From Planctomycetota bacterium (GTDB taxonomy: Bacteria; Planctomycetota; UBA1135; UBA2386), in NCBI GenBank assembly GCA_021776805.1, contig JAJFFD010000092.1:149858-213857 (forward strand): a stretch of 64,000 nucleotides of DNA, given 5' to 3'. The notes beneath the pieces were generated by a model, which was not told where the DNA came from, searched no databases, and was given only the letters and a program-made list of their open reading frames with translations. The position numbers were made by a program, and so were the translations under genes. Positions 35,477 through 44,667 of the stretch are shown here, piece after piece. Numbering within the stretch: position 1 is the stretch's first letter; every line of letters begins with the position of its first letter.

Positions 35477-36499
35477 CTAGTGCTGACCCCGGAATTGGCG
35501 ACTGAATTCGAATGCCCTCTTTACCCGCACATCTCCCATGGGCAGATCCGTGATGGTGAGGAACTTTTGGTAATCCCGGTGGGCGCGCTCTTCTTCATCG
35601 AGAGATTCCAGTGCACGTGCCCGGTTGTAGTAGTCGTTGGCACGGTTGGGATTGGCGGAGAGGAGTAGATTGAGTTGTTCGACCGCGAGTTGGTAGTTCT
35701 CCTTGCGGAAGTGCATCTCCGCCAAGGCACTGCGCACCCGGCTCTCCTGTTCGATCAAGTCTTGCAGGAGAAGGCGTTCCTCTCGTTCGCGTGCCACGCT
35801 CATGGTCTGTGAGATGATCTGTGCCTGGTACCGCTTCTCCTCTTCGATGCGTTGCAGGCAGAGGTTGCCCTCTTCGACTGCGCCGAGATAGTCGCCCTCG
35901 AGGACGCTGATCTCCATGCTGTGCTTGTAGGCCATGCGGAGGTTCTCGCCGCGAGCGATCAGGCGCTGGAAGACGCGATCCGCATCCCGGAAGTAGGAGC
36001 GATACATGTTCTCATGCTCGATCGCCCGAGCATTTCGCGTCGCTCGCCCCTCAACGTCCAGATCGCGACCCGCAGCTTCTTCGCGCAGGCGCTGCGCACG
36101 ATCGTGATGCATGATGCCGAGGCGCTCCTTGCAAAGCGCGTAGCCCAGGAGGACCGGAGCACCATGGTTCGAGCTCGAACGCATGGCGTAGAGCTTGTCG
36201 AATTCGCGCTCCGCCTCGGCCAGGACCTGGGCATTGCCTCTGGCTGAACGCAGGTAACACCAGGCGGCGATGGAGTGCAGACGGTAGTCCTCCGCTTCGA
36301 TCTCCAAGCCCTTCTCGACTTCTGCCAGGGCCTGATTGTACTTCTCACCCTCGTAGAAGTTGGCCGCGTTCTGCTGGTACAGAGTCAAGCGTCGCTTCTC
36401 CTCATCGCTCTGACCAAAGGTGCCGCAGGAGCTGAAGAGAAGGGCAAGTGCTGCGAAGGTGAATCCGCAATTCCCGGTAGCTGGAGCAGGGGTCTTCAT
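35477..36499 (-). CDS. TPR-containing lipoprotein
   Basis: From the ATG at 36499 the product has 340 residues. It begins with a signal ending in LLFSSC (lipobox) and then carries tetratricopeptide-like repeats. Examples are YQQNAANFYEGEKYNQALAEV near the N-terminus and a pair of repeats around residues 245-315 (for example HFRKENYQLAVEQLNLLL). The middle contains long charged helices. TPR lipoproteins usually scaffold envelope complexes; the partners here are unknown. The ORF track starts 21 codons earlier without a signal peptide. It sits between queC and rnpA, in the same direction, but is probably not functionally related to either. Confidence 0.7.
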   Translation of the reverse strand: MKTPAPATGNCGFTFAALALLFSSCGTFGQSDEEKRRLTLYQQNAANFYEGEKYNQALAEVEKGLEIEAEDYRLHSIAAWCYLRSARGNAQVLAEAEREFDKLYAMRSSSNHGAPVLLGYALCKERLGIMHHDRAQRLREEAAGRDLDVEGRATRNARAIEHENMYRSYFRDADRVFQRLIARGENLRMAYKHSMEISVLEGDYLGAVEEGNLCLQRIEEEKRYQAQIISQTMSVAREREERLLLQDLIEQESRVRSALAEMHFRKENYQLAVEQLNLLLSANPNRANDYYNRARALESLDEEERAHRDYQKFLTITDLPMGDVRVKRAFEFSRQFRGQH

Positions 36500-36634
36500 A
36501 GGGACGGCAATTGGGGTGGGGTTCGGAATGCCTGTGAAGGCGTGCGAGTACCGAGGGCGCATTATGACCCATACGCTGCAACAGGGGGCCCTACTGCCTG
36601 GCTCGGGGTCAAAATTGTCGCCTCCCCCAGTGGC

Positions 36635-37324
36635 TCAGATCTCAGGGGCATAGGGAATGGGGTCCTCGAGGCCGGCGGAGTCGAAGCCACGCAGGCGGAG
36701 GGCACAGCTGTCGCAACGCCCACAGGCTAGTTCGCTGCTCTTGTAGCAGGACCAGGTGAGTTCCAGGGGGGCGTCTAGCTCCCTGCCGATGCGGACGATC
36801 TCGGACTTCTGCTTGTCGATGAGGGGCGTGAGCAGCTGAATGCTGGTCTCGGGACGAGTTCCGAGGGCGATGGCCGCTTCGAAGGCACGAAAGAACTCGG
36901 CCCGGCAGTCCGGGTAGCCGGAGGAATCCTCTTCCACGGCGCCGATGAAGATCTTGCCCGCGCCCAGGACCTCTGCCCAGCTGGCTGCGCTGCTGAGCAG
37001 GTGGGCATTGCGGAAGGGTACGTAAGACATCGGGATGCCCGGCTGGTCCAGGGCGGCTTCGGGCACCGGGATACTGGGATCGGTGAGGGCTGAGCCCCCG
37101 ATCTTGGCCAGGGACTCGAGGCCGACGATCAGGCGCTCCTTGGCCTGATAGTGATCCGCGATGGCATGGAAGGCGCGCAGTTCGCGCCGCGCAGTTCTCT
37201 GCCCGTAGGCCAGATGCAGGAAGGCCAGGCGGTAGTCTCGATGGGCGATGGCCGTTGTGACACAGCTATCCAGGCCACCACTCAGCAGGACGATGGCCAG
37301 CTCTCGCTTAGCCACGGTACTCAT
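36635..37324 (-). CDS. queC: 7-cyano-7-deazaguanine synthase QueC
   Basis: This 229-residue PP-loop ATPase converts 7-carboxy-7-deazaguanine to preQ0 using ATP and ammonia. The ATP pyrophosphatase motif is [10 protein letters not shown] near the N-terminus. The C-terminal zinc-binding cysteines are in [25 protein letters not shown] is the typical QueC central motif. It is the third gene of a queE-queD-queC cluster, 9 bp after queD, supplying the queuosine/deazaguanine pathway. Confidence 0.95.
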   Translation of the reverse strand: MSTVAKRELAIVLLSGGLDSCVTTAIAHRDYRLAFLHLAYGQRTARRELRAFHAIADHYQAKERLIVGLESLAKIGGSALTDPSIPVPEAALDQPGIPMSYVPFRNAHLLSSAASWAEVLGAGKIFIGAVEEDSSGYPDCRAEFFRAFEAAIALGTRPETSIQLLTPLIDKQKSEIVRIGRELDAPLELTWSCYKSSELACGRCDSCALRLRGFDSAGLEDPIPYAPEI

Positions 37325-37333
37325 CTCCGTTCA

Positions 37334-37759
37334 TCACTGCTTGCCCAACTGGACTTCGAGTCGGGCGGAGGCATCGCGGGTTTCTTGGATGCTGACCGCA
37401 AAGGATGTGATCCTGGAGATTCCCCGGAGACTTGGCTCTAGCTTGCCAGCGAAGTGTCGGCAGAGGTTTTCCGCGGTCGAGGGGTAGGGCAGCATGGCCA
37501 GTTTCCAATCCTGGCTCTTGATGAAATCGGCGAGCTCTCGGTCACCGGTATCACAGAGGAAGGCATGGTCGAGTTCCGCGATGAGGGGGGCCAGCGCCTT
37601 GTCCACATCGAAAAAGTCGATCAGCATGCCGTTGTCTTCCAGTTCGCCCCGGATCTCAACATCGAGACGATACGAATGGCCGTGTAGATTCCGGCAGCCA
37701 CCTGGATGACTCGGCAGGCGGTGGCCCATTTCCCAGTAGTAGCTGGTCTTGATTTCCAT
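37334..37759 (-). CDS. queD: 6-carboxytetrahydropterin synthase QueD
   Basis: From the ATG at 37759 the protein has 141 residues. GGAG lies seven bases upstream, and the residues encoded before this ATG are not conserved. It shows the zinc-binding His residues in GHRLPSH and LHGHSY, the catalytic Cys in GGCRNLHGH, and LDHAFL. QueD makes 6-carboxy-5,6,7,8-tetrahydropterin from dihydroneopterin triphosphate for deazaguanine synthesis. Two bases separate it from the queE stop. Confidence 0.93.
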   Translation of the reverse strand: MEIKTSYYWEMGHRLPSHPGGCRNLHGHSYRLDVEIRGELEDNGMLIDFFDVDKALAPLIAELDHAFLCDTGDRELADFIKSQDWKLAMLPYPSTAENLCRHFAGKLEPSLRGISRITSFAVSIQETRDASARLEVQLGKQ

Positions 37760-37761
37760 GA

Positions 37762-38412
37762 TCAGACTCCGCGCATGGACGGGTCCCAGACGTGCTTGTG
37801 CAATTGGATCTGAAAGCGCACGGGGAGACCGTCCGCGAGAATCCATTCGGCAAGCTCGAGCTTGTCCATGACACCGAAGACCGGCGACATGAGTAGATGG
37901 CAGCGCTTGTCCAGAGCATGTTCGCTGATCTTCGACTTTGCCCAGCGATAGTCCCCCTGGTCAGCGATAACGAACTTGACCTCGTCTTTCGGTCCGAGAT
38001 CGTCGACGATGCTCCACAGGTTGTGGTCGGCCATGCCCGATCCGGGACACTTGAAGTCGACGATTCGCTGCACGCGCGGATCCACAGCGGCGATCGGCAG
38101 GCTGCCAGAAGTTTCGAGCAGGACCTGGTACTTCGCATCGCAGAGCTGGCGCATCAAGTCCAAGACCCCTGTCTGCGCCAGAGGTTCTCCGCCGGTCACT
38201 TCCACGAGTTTACAGGGGTGTTTGGCTAGCGATGACATGATCTCCGCGAGGCTCATGTTTCGCCCTTCGTGAAAGGTGTATTCCGAGTCACACCAACTGC
38301 AACGTAGGTTGCAATGAGTGAGTCGTACGAAGATGCATGGCCTGCCGCTGTGCGAGGATTCCCCCTGGATGCTGTAGAAGATCTCGTTGATCTTGAGGAC
38401 GGACTCGCTCAT
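37762..38412 (-). CDS. queE: 7-carboxy-7-deazaguanine synthase QueE
   Basis: This radical SAM enzyme (216 residues) has the NEIFYSIQGES start typical of QueE, the cluster motif CNLRCSWCD (CX3CX2C), and VTGGEPL for SAM binding. It converts carboxytetrahydropterin to 7-carboxy-7-deazaguanine. The start at 38412 has GGAG nine bases upstream. An ATG at 38433 overlapping the SGNH stop is an alternative that would add seven residues. The first ~50 residues in the ORF track overlap the neighbour and are not real. queF is not in the window. Confidence 0.93.
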   Translation of the reverse strand: MSESVLKINEIFYSIQGESSHSGRPCIFVRLTHCNLRCSWCDSEYTFHEGRNMSLAEIMSSLAKHPCKLVEVTGGEPLAQTGVLDLMRQLCDAKYQVLLETSGSLPIAAVDPRVQRIVDFKCPGSGMADHNLWSIVDDLGPKDEVKFVIADQGDYRWAKSKISEHALDKRCHLLMSPVFGVMDKLELAEWILADGLPVRFQIQLHKHVWDPSMRGV

Positions 38413-38429
38413 GGGGTCTTGCTCCGACA

Positions 38430-39590
38430 TCATAGGAGCAGGCGCTTGACGAAGGGAGTGATGGCATCGGTGGCCAGGCGCTGGGCGAAGGGATTGCCGT
38501 GGTAGTCGCTGCTGTTCACCCAGAGACTCTGACTGTCGTGGCCCGTGAATGTCGGCAGGAGATCGAGACATGGGATCTCCTCCGACTGGCAGAATTCACT
38601 GAACTGCGCATGCATGCTGGCGAATGGGTAGAACTCTCCCGTGCCCGTGCCTTGGAAGAGGGGCCAGATTATGGTCGCCATAGGGATCTCGCGCTGGCGA
38701 CACCAGTCACGGATTTGCCGCAGTGCTTCCTGAGGGCCGCCACCTGCCCAGTAAGTTCCCTGCGGAACGTCCTTGGTGAATGCCGGATCATCCTCGGCGA
38801 GGTCCAGAAGTTCTCGCGTCCAATCTCGGGAGGGATCGAGTCGCATGCGCGGCGGCAGACTGTCCCAGCTGCTGAGGTCACGGATGATCCGCGAATGCCA
38901 CCATGCGAGTTCCGGGTCCGATGCTGTCATCTCGTCGCGCCGGTGATGCGCCAGGCCCTGGTTGACTGGCAGCAAGTCATTGAGACAGATGCTCACCAGA
39001 ACCATGTCGGGTTCGAAGGCTTTGAAGCGTTCCTTCAATCCCCACCAGTACTCATCGACAAAGAGTGTGCCTGCGGCCCCGCAGTTAATGCTGCGGATAT
39101 CTTCGCCCTCCCTACGGAGGTCGCCTTCGAGTTGGCGCACCCAGACATCCTCGACCTTGATGCCCCAGCCGATGGTGAAGGAATCACCCAGGCAGAGGAT
39201 GCGCTCTTGCCCAGGTGGTTTGGGAGCACAAAGTTCCTCCCTCTCCCGGATGCCCTGGCTGTTGTAGCTTACGGGCACGCAACCATGCTCGCCCAGGTAG
39301 GGATTGCTATCTCCCTTGTAGCCGATGTGAAAACTCGTGCCCGGGGTGAAGACCAAGCGCGGCCGTGGGGCCGGCTCGAGGGCTTGCAGCATTCCTCGCT
39401 CACTGGCTTCTTCCGGTCCGATCTCTCGATGCTCTCCATCGTGGTAGACCATCTGGATCGCAGTGGTCTGCACATCCGACGCGAGGGCTCGGTATGCCAG
39501 CTCCGCGATCACGAAGAAGATCGCAAAGCTGCCCACGCAGAGTCCGAGCTTACGAGCGGCCGGAGGTGCCAAAAAATGCGCTCGTGCCAT
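38430..39590 (-). CDS. SGNH/GDSL-type hydrolase with N-terminal membrane anchor
   Basis: The 386-residue protein has one membrane span near residues 15-35 followed by an SGNH hydrolase domain. Block I is CLGDSFTIGWG, with the nucleophile Ser. Block III appears as VSICLNDLLP with Asn, and block V is SSDYHGNPFAQ with the catalytic Asp and His. It would be an extracytoplasmic esterase or acyl hydrolase, perhaps acting on envelope polysaccharide acetyl groups; this is inference. The ATG at 39590 overlaps the end of the glutamate dehydrogenase gene by 41 bp, and a GTG near 39540 is an alternative start closer to the span. Confidence 0.78.
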   Translation of the reverse strand: MARAHFLAPPAARKLGLCVGSFAIFFVIAELAYRALASDVQTTAIQMVYHDGEHREIGPEEASERGMLQALEPAPRPRLVFTPGTSFHIGYKGDSNPYLGEHGCVPVSYNSQGIREREELCAPKPPGQERILCLGDSFTIGWGIKVEDVWVRQLEGDLRREGEDIRSINCGAAGTLFVDEYWWGLKERFKAFEPDMVLVSICLNDLLPVNQGLAHHRRDEMTASDPELAWWHSRIIRDLSSWDSLPPRMRLDPSRDWTRELLDLAEDDPAFTKDVPQGTYWAGGGPQEALRQIRDWCRQREIPMATIIWPLFQGTGTGEFYPFASMHAQFSEFCQSEEIPCLDLLPTFTGHDSQSLWVNSSDYHGNPFAQRLATDAITPFVKRLLL

Positions 39591-40875
39591 GGGCTTCGAC
39601 CGCTTCTCCAATCCGATCGAGGGCATGTGCGTAGGCCGCCGTGCGCATGTCGATTTTCGCAGAGGTCATGCGCTCGTAGATCGCATTGAATTCGCGAGAC
39701 ATGATTTCCCGCAGGCGAGTATGAACCTCTTCCTCGGTCCAGTAGTAGCCCGAGCGATTCTGCACCCATTCAAAGTAGCTGACGGTTACGCCGCCGGCGT
39801 TGGCCAGAATGTCGGGGATGACCAGGCTACCCTTCTCCTCGAGACTGCGGTCAGCCTCGGGGGTGACCGGTCCATTCGCCAACTCCACGAGAACCGGTGC
39901 CTTGATCCGACCGGCGTTAACATCGGTGATGGTGTTCTCCAGGGCTGCCGGGGCCAGCACATTCACATCCAACTCCAAGAGTTGCTCGTTGGTGATGCTA
40001 GTGGCCTCGACCGTGTCACAGACCGAGTCTTTGCAGTAGACCGCTTTCAATTCCCGGTTCACGTTTTTGCTGTAGCAGAGGCTGGGCACGTCGAAGCCTT
40101 CCTCGCGATAGATGCCACCACGTGAATCACTGACTGCGACGATCTTGTAGCCGTCGTTGTGGCAAAGGCGCGCGAAGTGCTGCCCGGCGTTGCCAAAGCC
40201 CTGCACGGCAATGGAGATTTCCTTGGGATTCCATCCACGAATACGCTCGAGCTCTTTTAGGCAGTAGTAGCCGCCACGACCAGTTGCGTCGTCTCGACCC
40301 TGGCTACCGCCGAGGGAGATTGGCTTGCCGGTGATGACCGCTGGGGTCTTCTGGCGCTTGATCCGTGAGTACTCGTCCATCATCCAACCCATGATGCGCG
40401 AGTTGGTGTAGACGTCCGGCGCCGGGATGTCCGTGTCTGGCCCGATGAAGTCGGCGATTTGGCGGATGAAGCCACGACTCAGGCGTTCGAGCTCCATGTG
40501 CGAGAGCTCCTTCGGGTTGACCGAGATGCCGCCCTTGCCGCCGCCAAAGGGGATTCCGACCACGGCGCACTTGCAGGTCATCCAGAGGGCGAGAGCCTTC
40601 ACTTCGCTCATGTCCACCTGCGGGTGGTAGCGAATGCCGCCCTTGGTCGGGCCGCGCGTGTCATCGTGACGCACCCGGTAGCCGTCGAAAAGCCGCAGGC
40701 TGCCATCGTCCATTCGGACCGGGACGGCCACGCTTAGAACGGACTTGGGATGCTTGAGACGCTCGATAGCCTCCGGGTGGACCTTGGCGTATTCCTGCGC
40801 CCGGTCCAGGCGTTTGATGGCTTCGGTGAACAAGTCGGTTTGTTGGAGGGGCTCGACTGCACTCATGTTCGGCAT
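39550..40875 (-). CDS. Glutamate dehydrogenase (Glu/Leu/Phe/Val dehydrogenase family)
   Basis: The 441-residue protein is a hexameric-type glutamate dehydrogenase. GYRVRHDDTRGPTKGGIRYH and IPFGGGKGGI hold the substrate-binding and catalytic lysines, and PAPDVYTN carries the catalytic Asp. GFGNAGQH is the dinucleotide-binding loop, and the C-terminal ILANAGGVTVSYFEW is standard. It interconverts glutamate and 2-oxoglutarate with ammonia. Cofactor preference cannot be read reliably. The start was moved from the ORF-track position to the ATG at 40875, with GGGAG close by; 40866 is another option. Confidence 0.93.
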   Translation of the reverse strand: MPNMSAVEPLQQTDLFTEAIKRLDRAQEYAKVHPEAIERLKHPKSVLSVAVPVRMDDGSLRLFDGYRVRHDDTRGPTKGGIRYHPQVDMSEVKALALWMTCKCAVVGIPFGGGKGGISVNPKELSHMELERLSRGFIRQIADFIGPDTDIPAPDVYTNSRIMGWMMDEYSRIKRQKTPAVITGKPISLGGSQGRDDATGRGGYYCLKELERIRGWNPKEISIAVQGFGNAGQHFARLCHNDGYKIVAVSDSRGGIYREEGFDVPSLCYSKNVNRELKAVYCKDSVCDTVEATSITNEQLLELDVNVLAPAALENTITDVNAGRIKAPVLVELANGPVTPEADRSLEEKGSLVIPDILANAGGVTVSYFEWVQNRSGYYWTEEEVHTRLREIMSREFNAIYERMTSAKIDMRTAAYAHALDRIGEAVEAHGTSAFFGTSGRS

Positions 40876-40919
40876 TCTCCCTTGATTGGAGGATTGGGCA
40901 AGGACAGTGCTCCGCATTT

Positions 40920-40936
40920 ATCCGGTTCTTCCGGAT
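40920..40936. repeat. Small hairpin upstream of glutamate dehydrogenase
   Basis: ATCCGG and CCGGAT pair perfectly around a five-base loop. It lies 45 bp before the glutamate dehydrogenase start and 76 bp beyond the TPR gene stop, both on the minus strand. It might end transcription of the upstream gene or act in the leader; no T-run supports the former. Confidence 0.3.
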
Positions 40937-41011
40937 GGGCGGCGATCGGCAGCCGAAGGCAGGCGAAGAGCGGAAACCCGCGCTAGCCTGTCAAGGATGC
41001 GGCGTTTGCCT

Positions 41012-43111
41012 TCATGCACCGCTTTCGCCGAAGCGCTCGTAGAGTCTTTCGGCGGCGCGTCGATGCTCCATGGCGGTGCCAATGTCAGCGATGGCCTCGT
41101 GTGCCTCGGCCGTCAGCTCATGGCTACGGGCCAGGTCCCGATGCACCGTTGCCTCGCTGGGATAGCGCCTGGCCATACGCTGCCAATTCACCAGGGCCTG
41201 AGCCAGAGGTTCGAGGGCGTTTCGTGCTCGTCCCAGGTCCATCTGTAGCTCAGCCAGGGCCTCCAAGCTGCGGGCATGATTTGCCCACCAGGATTCTGGA
41301 TGCTGCGAATCCTCCACCAGTTGGGAAAAGCGCTCAACGGAAGCGTTGAGTTCGTCCTCAGCGGAGCTGTGCTCGCCGCTCTCCCGTAGCACCCTGCCGA
41401 GTTCCCGGTGGACTTGTGCGAGGAGGCCGCCCACGTCCTCATCCCGGGGAAGGAGTCGGAGTAGTCGGCTCGCCGCTTTCATGGCGCGCTTCAAAGTTGC
41501 ACGCGAGCGCTCGAGTTCTTTGAGCTCCCGACTGGTGGATGCCAGGTGCAGCAGGGCGTGGATCAGTCGCCCCTGGTAATCACTGCTCTCAGGATCTCGG
41601 GCGACCAGGCTCTCCTCGGCGGAGAGCGCTTGAAGGTTGAAGTCGAGAGCCCGCGGATAGTCGCCCAGGCTCTCGTGAATCGACGCTATGTGATCCAGGG
41701 TGACCGCAAGGTTTGCCAGATAGCCCTGTTCCTCTGGATTCTTCGCTACCAGGCTTCGGTCGATGTTCAGGCAATGCTCATACTGTTCCAGGGCGGCGCG
41801 GTTTTCTCCGCGGGCGGCGAGACCGCCGGCGTAGTCGCTGTGGAATCGTGAGAGATCCGTATGCAATTGATTGGCTTGCGGATGCCTTTTCGCAGCGGCT
41901 TGCAGAATGGCGATGCCTTTCTGGGCGTGGCTTCCTGCCGCCTCCAGCTGGCTCCGGCTCAATTGCAGGAGGGCCGCGCAGAGATGGCAATGGGCGGCGT
42001 TGGCGTGCCAGCGCGGTTCTTCCGGAAAGCGGCTGGATAGCTCGCTGTCGATCTCCAGGGCTGCCATGTAGTGCTCGAGCGCCTGATCCCAATCCTTGCG
42101 AGCTTCGAAGGTGCTACCAAGTACCAGCAGGGAATCGGCTACCTTGAAGCGTTTCTCGGGATCATCGGAGGCATTGCCGGAAATCTGCCGGGTGACCTCA
42201 TGGGCAGCGCGGTACTGCTCGAGGGCAGCTTCTTGATCCCCATCATCCATGGAGAGATCGCCCAGGTCGCGTTGGCTATCGGCGAGTTGCACTGCCCACT
42301 CCTCGGGGACACCCGGACTCTTGGCCAGATGCAAACGTATCTCCAGAGCGGCTTCCGCGTGCTTGCGGGCGGTCTTGCGATCCCCCTTGCGCAGGAGCGC
42401 GTCGTAGAGATTCTCGTGATCGGTGGCCAGGCAATACTGGGCGTAGCTGTCTGCCGGTTCCTGGGCAACCAGGTCGTGATTGAGGCGAAGGGACTCGCGA
42501 TGGTGCGTCAGGGAATCATGCACCTGGCCGGTCTCTGCATAGTGGTGGCCGATCGCGTTGTGTGCCAGAGCCAGGGCGGTTGCAGTCTTGCTGGATCCCC
42601 CGCTCAGCTTATGGACAGCTTCTGCGCAGGCCAGACTGATGCGGTAGTGCCCGAAGGATGCGTCGAGGTCGCCACTGTCATCAAGGGCGATAGCTAGCTG
42701 GCCATGACAGGCTCCCAAGACTTCTGTGATGCGCTGGTCTTCCCGTGCTTCCGCGCCCAGGGATTCGATCAGAGTGATGGCTCGCTGGTAGGTCGGAATC
42801 GCCTCCTGCCCGAGGCCTTGAGAGAGCTTGCCGGAGGCCTTTCTTCCTAGCAGTTCGATGTGCAATTCGAAGGCGCTCGGGTCTGGTGGCTGCTCCGCCA
42901 GAAACTGATCGCAAAAGCGCAGCCCGCGATCGTAGATTTCGTCCGCGTCATCTTGCCGACCCTGTTGGCCGAGGAGTTCACCAAGAGCAATGAAGTGCCG
43001 AATGAGTTCACGGCCGATGGTCTCCGGGATTGCTGATTCGCCGAGAGCTTCTTCCGCAGCAGCGATCTTGTCGCGCAGCTCCCGCTCGCTCGGGTTCGTC
43101 GCATTCTTCAT
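41012..43111 (-). CDS. Cytoplasmic TPR-repeat protein
   Basis: The 699-residue protein has no signal peptide and consists almost wholly of helical tetratricopeptide repeats of ~45 residues. Examples are GHYRISLACAEAVHKLSGG, ALEQYRAAHEVTRQISG and ALEHYMAALEIDSELSSRFP, spanning residues ~20-680. The many repeats with consistent spacing imply a long solenoid for protein-protein contacts. Similar TPR arrays in planctomycetes occur on kinase-like proteins, but no kinase domain is present here. The partner is unknown. It lies 36 bp downstream of the NFACT gene on the same strand. Confidence 0.7.
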   Translation of the reverse strand: MKNATNPSERELRDKIAAAEEALGESAIPETIGRELIRHFIALGELLGQQGRQDDADEIYDRGLRFCDQFLAEQPPDPSAFELHIELLGRKASGKLSQGLGQEAIPTYQRAITLIESLGAEAREDQRITEVLGACHGQLAIALDDSGDLDASFGHYRISLACAEAVHKLSGGSSKTATALALAHNAIGHHYAETGQVHDSLTHHRESLRLNHDLVAQEPADSYAQYCLATDHENLYDALLRKGDRKTARKHAEAALEIRLHLAKSPGVPEEWAVQLADSQRDLGDLSMDDGDQEAALEQYRAAHEVTRQISGNASDDPEKRFKVADSLLVLGSTFEARKDWDQALEHYMAALEIDSELSSRFPEEPRWHANAAHCHLCAALLQLSRSQLEAAGSHAQKGIAILQAAAKRHPQANQLHTDLSRFHSDYAGGLAARGENRAALEQYEHCLNIDRSLVAKNPEEQGYLANLAVTLDHIASIHESLGDYPRALDFNLQALSAEESLVARDPESSDYQGRLIHALLHLASTSRELKELERSRATLKRAMKAASRLLRLLPRDEDVGGLLAQVHRELGRVLRESGEHSSAEDELNASVERFSQLVEDSQHPESWWANHARSLEALAELQMDLGRARNALEPLAQALVNWQRMARRYPSEATVHRDLARSHELTAEAHEAIADIGTAMEHRRAAERLYERFGESGA

Positions 43112-43147
43112 GACTGGGAACTCATCATCGCGCAGCAGCGGTGTTCT

Positions 43148-44596
43148 TCAAGTTTGTTGATCCTCGTCCGCTGAGTTCAGTAGGCGCTCGAGCCGCGGCA
43201 GATCGAGATCCACCCGCAGAGCCTTGGCATGATCAGCTAGTACCTTCCCAGGTGCCAGTCCCTTTGGCTTGCTTACGTGTTTGGCCTGGGTATAGATGAC
43301 CTCGGCGATGGGCTCGCCCCTGGACTTGCTGAAGTGCACGGCCAGGGTTCCTGCGTCTAGAAGGGAGTCGAGACTTGCAGTCTTACCCTTTGGTAGCCTC
43401 AGCAGCACATGGCTGCCGGCTTGGCCGCGACCGATGTGAAACCAAAGGTCATTGCCGCGAGCCAGAGAGGTGCTCAGTCGGTCGTTCTGACGGTTGTTCC
43501 TGCCAATCAGGATGAGATAGCCCTCAGTCGAAACAGCGCGCCGCAGGTTTTCGCCCTTGGTCATCTTACGAATGCGTGCTTCTTCGGGCTTTGGGCGCGC
43601 CTTGGGAGTCTCCAGGCCCAAGTCCAGCAGCTCCCTGGTGATGTGCTCAGCATCCAGGGTCTCGGTGGCAGAGAAGCGGGCTTGAGCAGCAAGGAATTGA
43701 GTCTCTTGCGCCTTCAGCTGTCGCAGGCGTTCTTCGGCGATGGGCAGGCCGTCCTCGTACTTGCGGGCCTTCTTGTAGAGGGCCTCAGCCTGCGACTGGA
43801 TGCTGCGACCCGGCTGCAGCTTGATTCGGATCTGCTCCCCAGCTTGGTTTGGATTCTCGACCAGGAGTTCGGTTGCCGTCTTCTTAGCTGCGAAACCGAA
43901 GGCCAGGAGAAGGTCAGCTCTTTGGCGGAGCTTGGCTGCGTCCAACATGGCCAGGCGCTGGGTTTCAAGGCCCGCGATCTGCGCCCTCAGCTTGCGAAAC
44001 GCCTTGTCCAAGCGCCGCTTTGCCTGGGTGAAGAGGCGGGAGCCTTCCTCCTCTTGATCGGATTCGGAGTAGGCGCGATCGATGCTGGCAAGGATGGGCG
44101 GGGGGAAGCGGCTCGCGAGCTCGGGTCTGGATCCCGGACTGTGGCCAGGTGCCGCATAGACCCCGCCGATACGCATGGGCTGACCACTTCGCTTGGCAAG
44201 GCGGGAAAGAACCAACATCCGACCGGCGGCATTGGTGAGCGTCCAGAAACCGCGCAGGCCAAAGAGCTCGACCTCGAGGTGCAGCCGCTCGGACTCGGCA
44301 GCGAAGAGGATCCGGCAGCGTTGTTCGCCATCCACGGTCTCGCAGCCGGCGAAGCGCTTGCCGACCAAGCTTTGTTTGACCTGGTCGATTCTCGGGCCGG
44401 ATGCCCATGCAGTCTTGGGCCAGCGCCGATTGGTCAGGCACACCCGAGCCCGGGTCCTGCCCATGGCAATGTGCAGGGCTGCAGAAGCATGCACCTCCCC
44501 ATCTGGCCGACGCATGTAGATCAGCAGATCCTCACTATCCCTGGGCTGGGCAGCATCGCGAACCACCATGCCGCCCAGGGCCGCATCGAGCTCCAC
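43148..44596 (-). CDS. NFACT family protein (RqcH/Tae2-like)
   Basis: This 482-residue protein has an NFACT-N region, a central coiled coil (about 200-340, with EGSRLFTQAKRRLDKAFRKLRAQ) and a C-terminal NFACT-R domain. That domain is recognised by GRNNRQNDRLSTSL and DLWFHIGRGQAGSHVLLR. In ribosome quality control, RqcH binds obstructed 50S subunits and adds alanine tails to stalled chains. The order and motifs fit, although this copy is shorter than the ~570 residues of Bacillus RqcH. The ORF track starts at a GTG. Upstream in-frame codons (LSAQELALAL) look like genuine family sequence, so the true start may be a CTG ~10 codons earlier. Confidence 0.8.
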   Translation of the reverse strand: MELDAALGGMVVRDAAQPRDSEDLLIYMRRPDGEVHASAALHIAMGRTRARVCLTNRRWPKTAWASGPRIDQVKQSLVGKRFAGCETVDGEQRCRILFAAESERLHLEVELFGLRGFWTLTNAAGRMLVLSRLAKRSGQPMRIGGVYAAPGHSPGSRPELASRFPPPILASIDRAYSESDQEEEGSRLFTQAKRRLDKAFRKLRAQIAGLETQRLAMLDAAKLRQRADLLLAFGFAAKKTATELLVENPNQAGEQIRIKLQPGRSIQSQAEALYKKARKYEDGLPIAEERLRQLKAQETQFLAAQARFSATETLDAEHITRELLDLGLETPKARPKPEEARIRKMTKGENLRRAVSTEGYLILIGRNNRQNDRLSTSLARGNDLWFHIGRGQAGSHVLLRLPKGKTASLDSLLDAGTLAVHFSKSRGEPIAEVIYTQAKHVSKPKGLAPGKVLADHAKALRVDLDLPRLERLLNSADEDQQT

Positions 44597-44624
44597 CAGG
44601 GCCAGAGCCAGTTCCTGCGCGCTC

Positions 44625-44640
44625 AGCCCTGAGCAGGGCT
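44625..44640. repeat. Intercistronic hairpin between ndk and the NFACT gene
   Basis: AGCCCT and AGGGCT pair perfectly around the four-base loop GAGC, 28 bp before the NFACT GTG codon and 28 bp beyond the ndk stop. It could attenuate read-through or protect the ndk message. It also overlaps the region where an earlier NFACT start would lie. Confidence 0.3.
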
Positions 44641-44667
44641 TGGGCGATGCTGCCGAGCTGCCATTCC

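Noticed and set aside
38499-39689. 396-residue plus-strand ORF
   Set aside because: It lies antisense to the SGNH hydrolase and glutamate dehydrogenase genes, whose motifs are clear. Its own sequence has no recognisable motif and is a by-product of high-GC codon use.
43409-44632. 407-residue plus-strand ORF
   Set aside because: It is antisense to the NFACT gene, which has clear NFACT-R motifs. The antisense product is low-complexity Gly/Leu/Ala.
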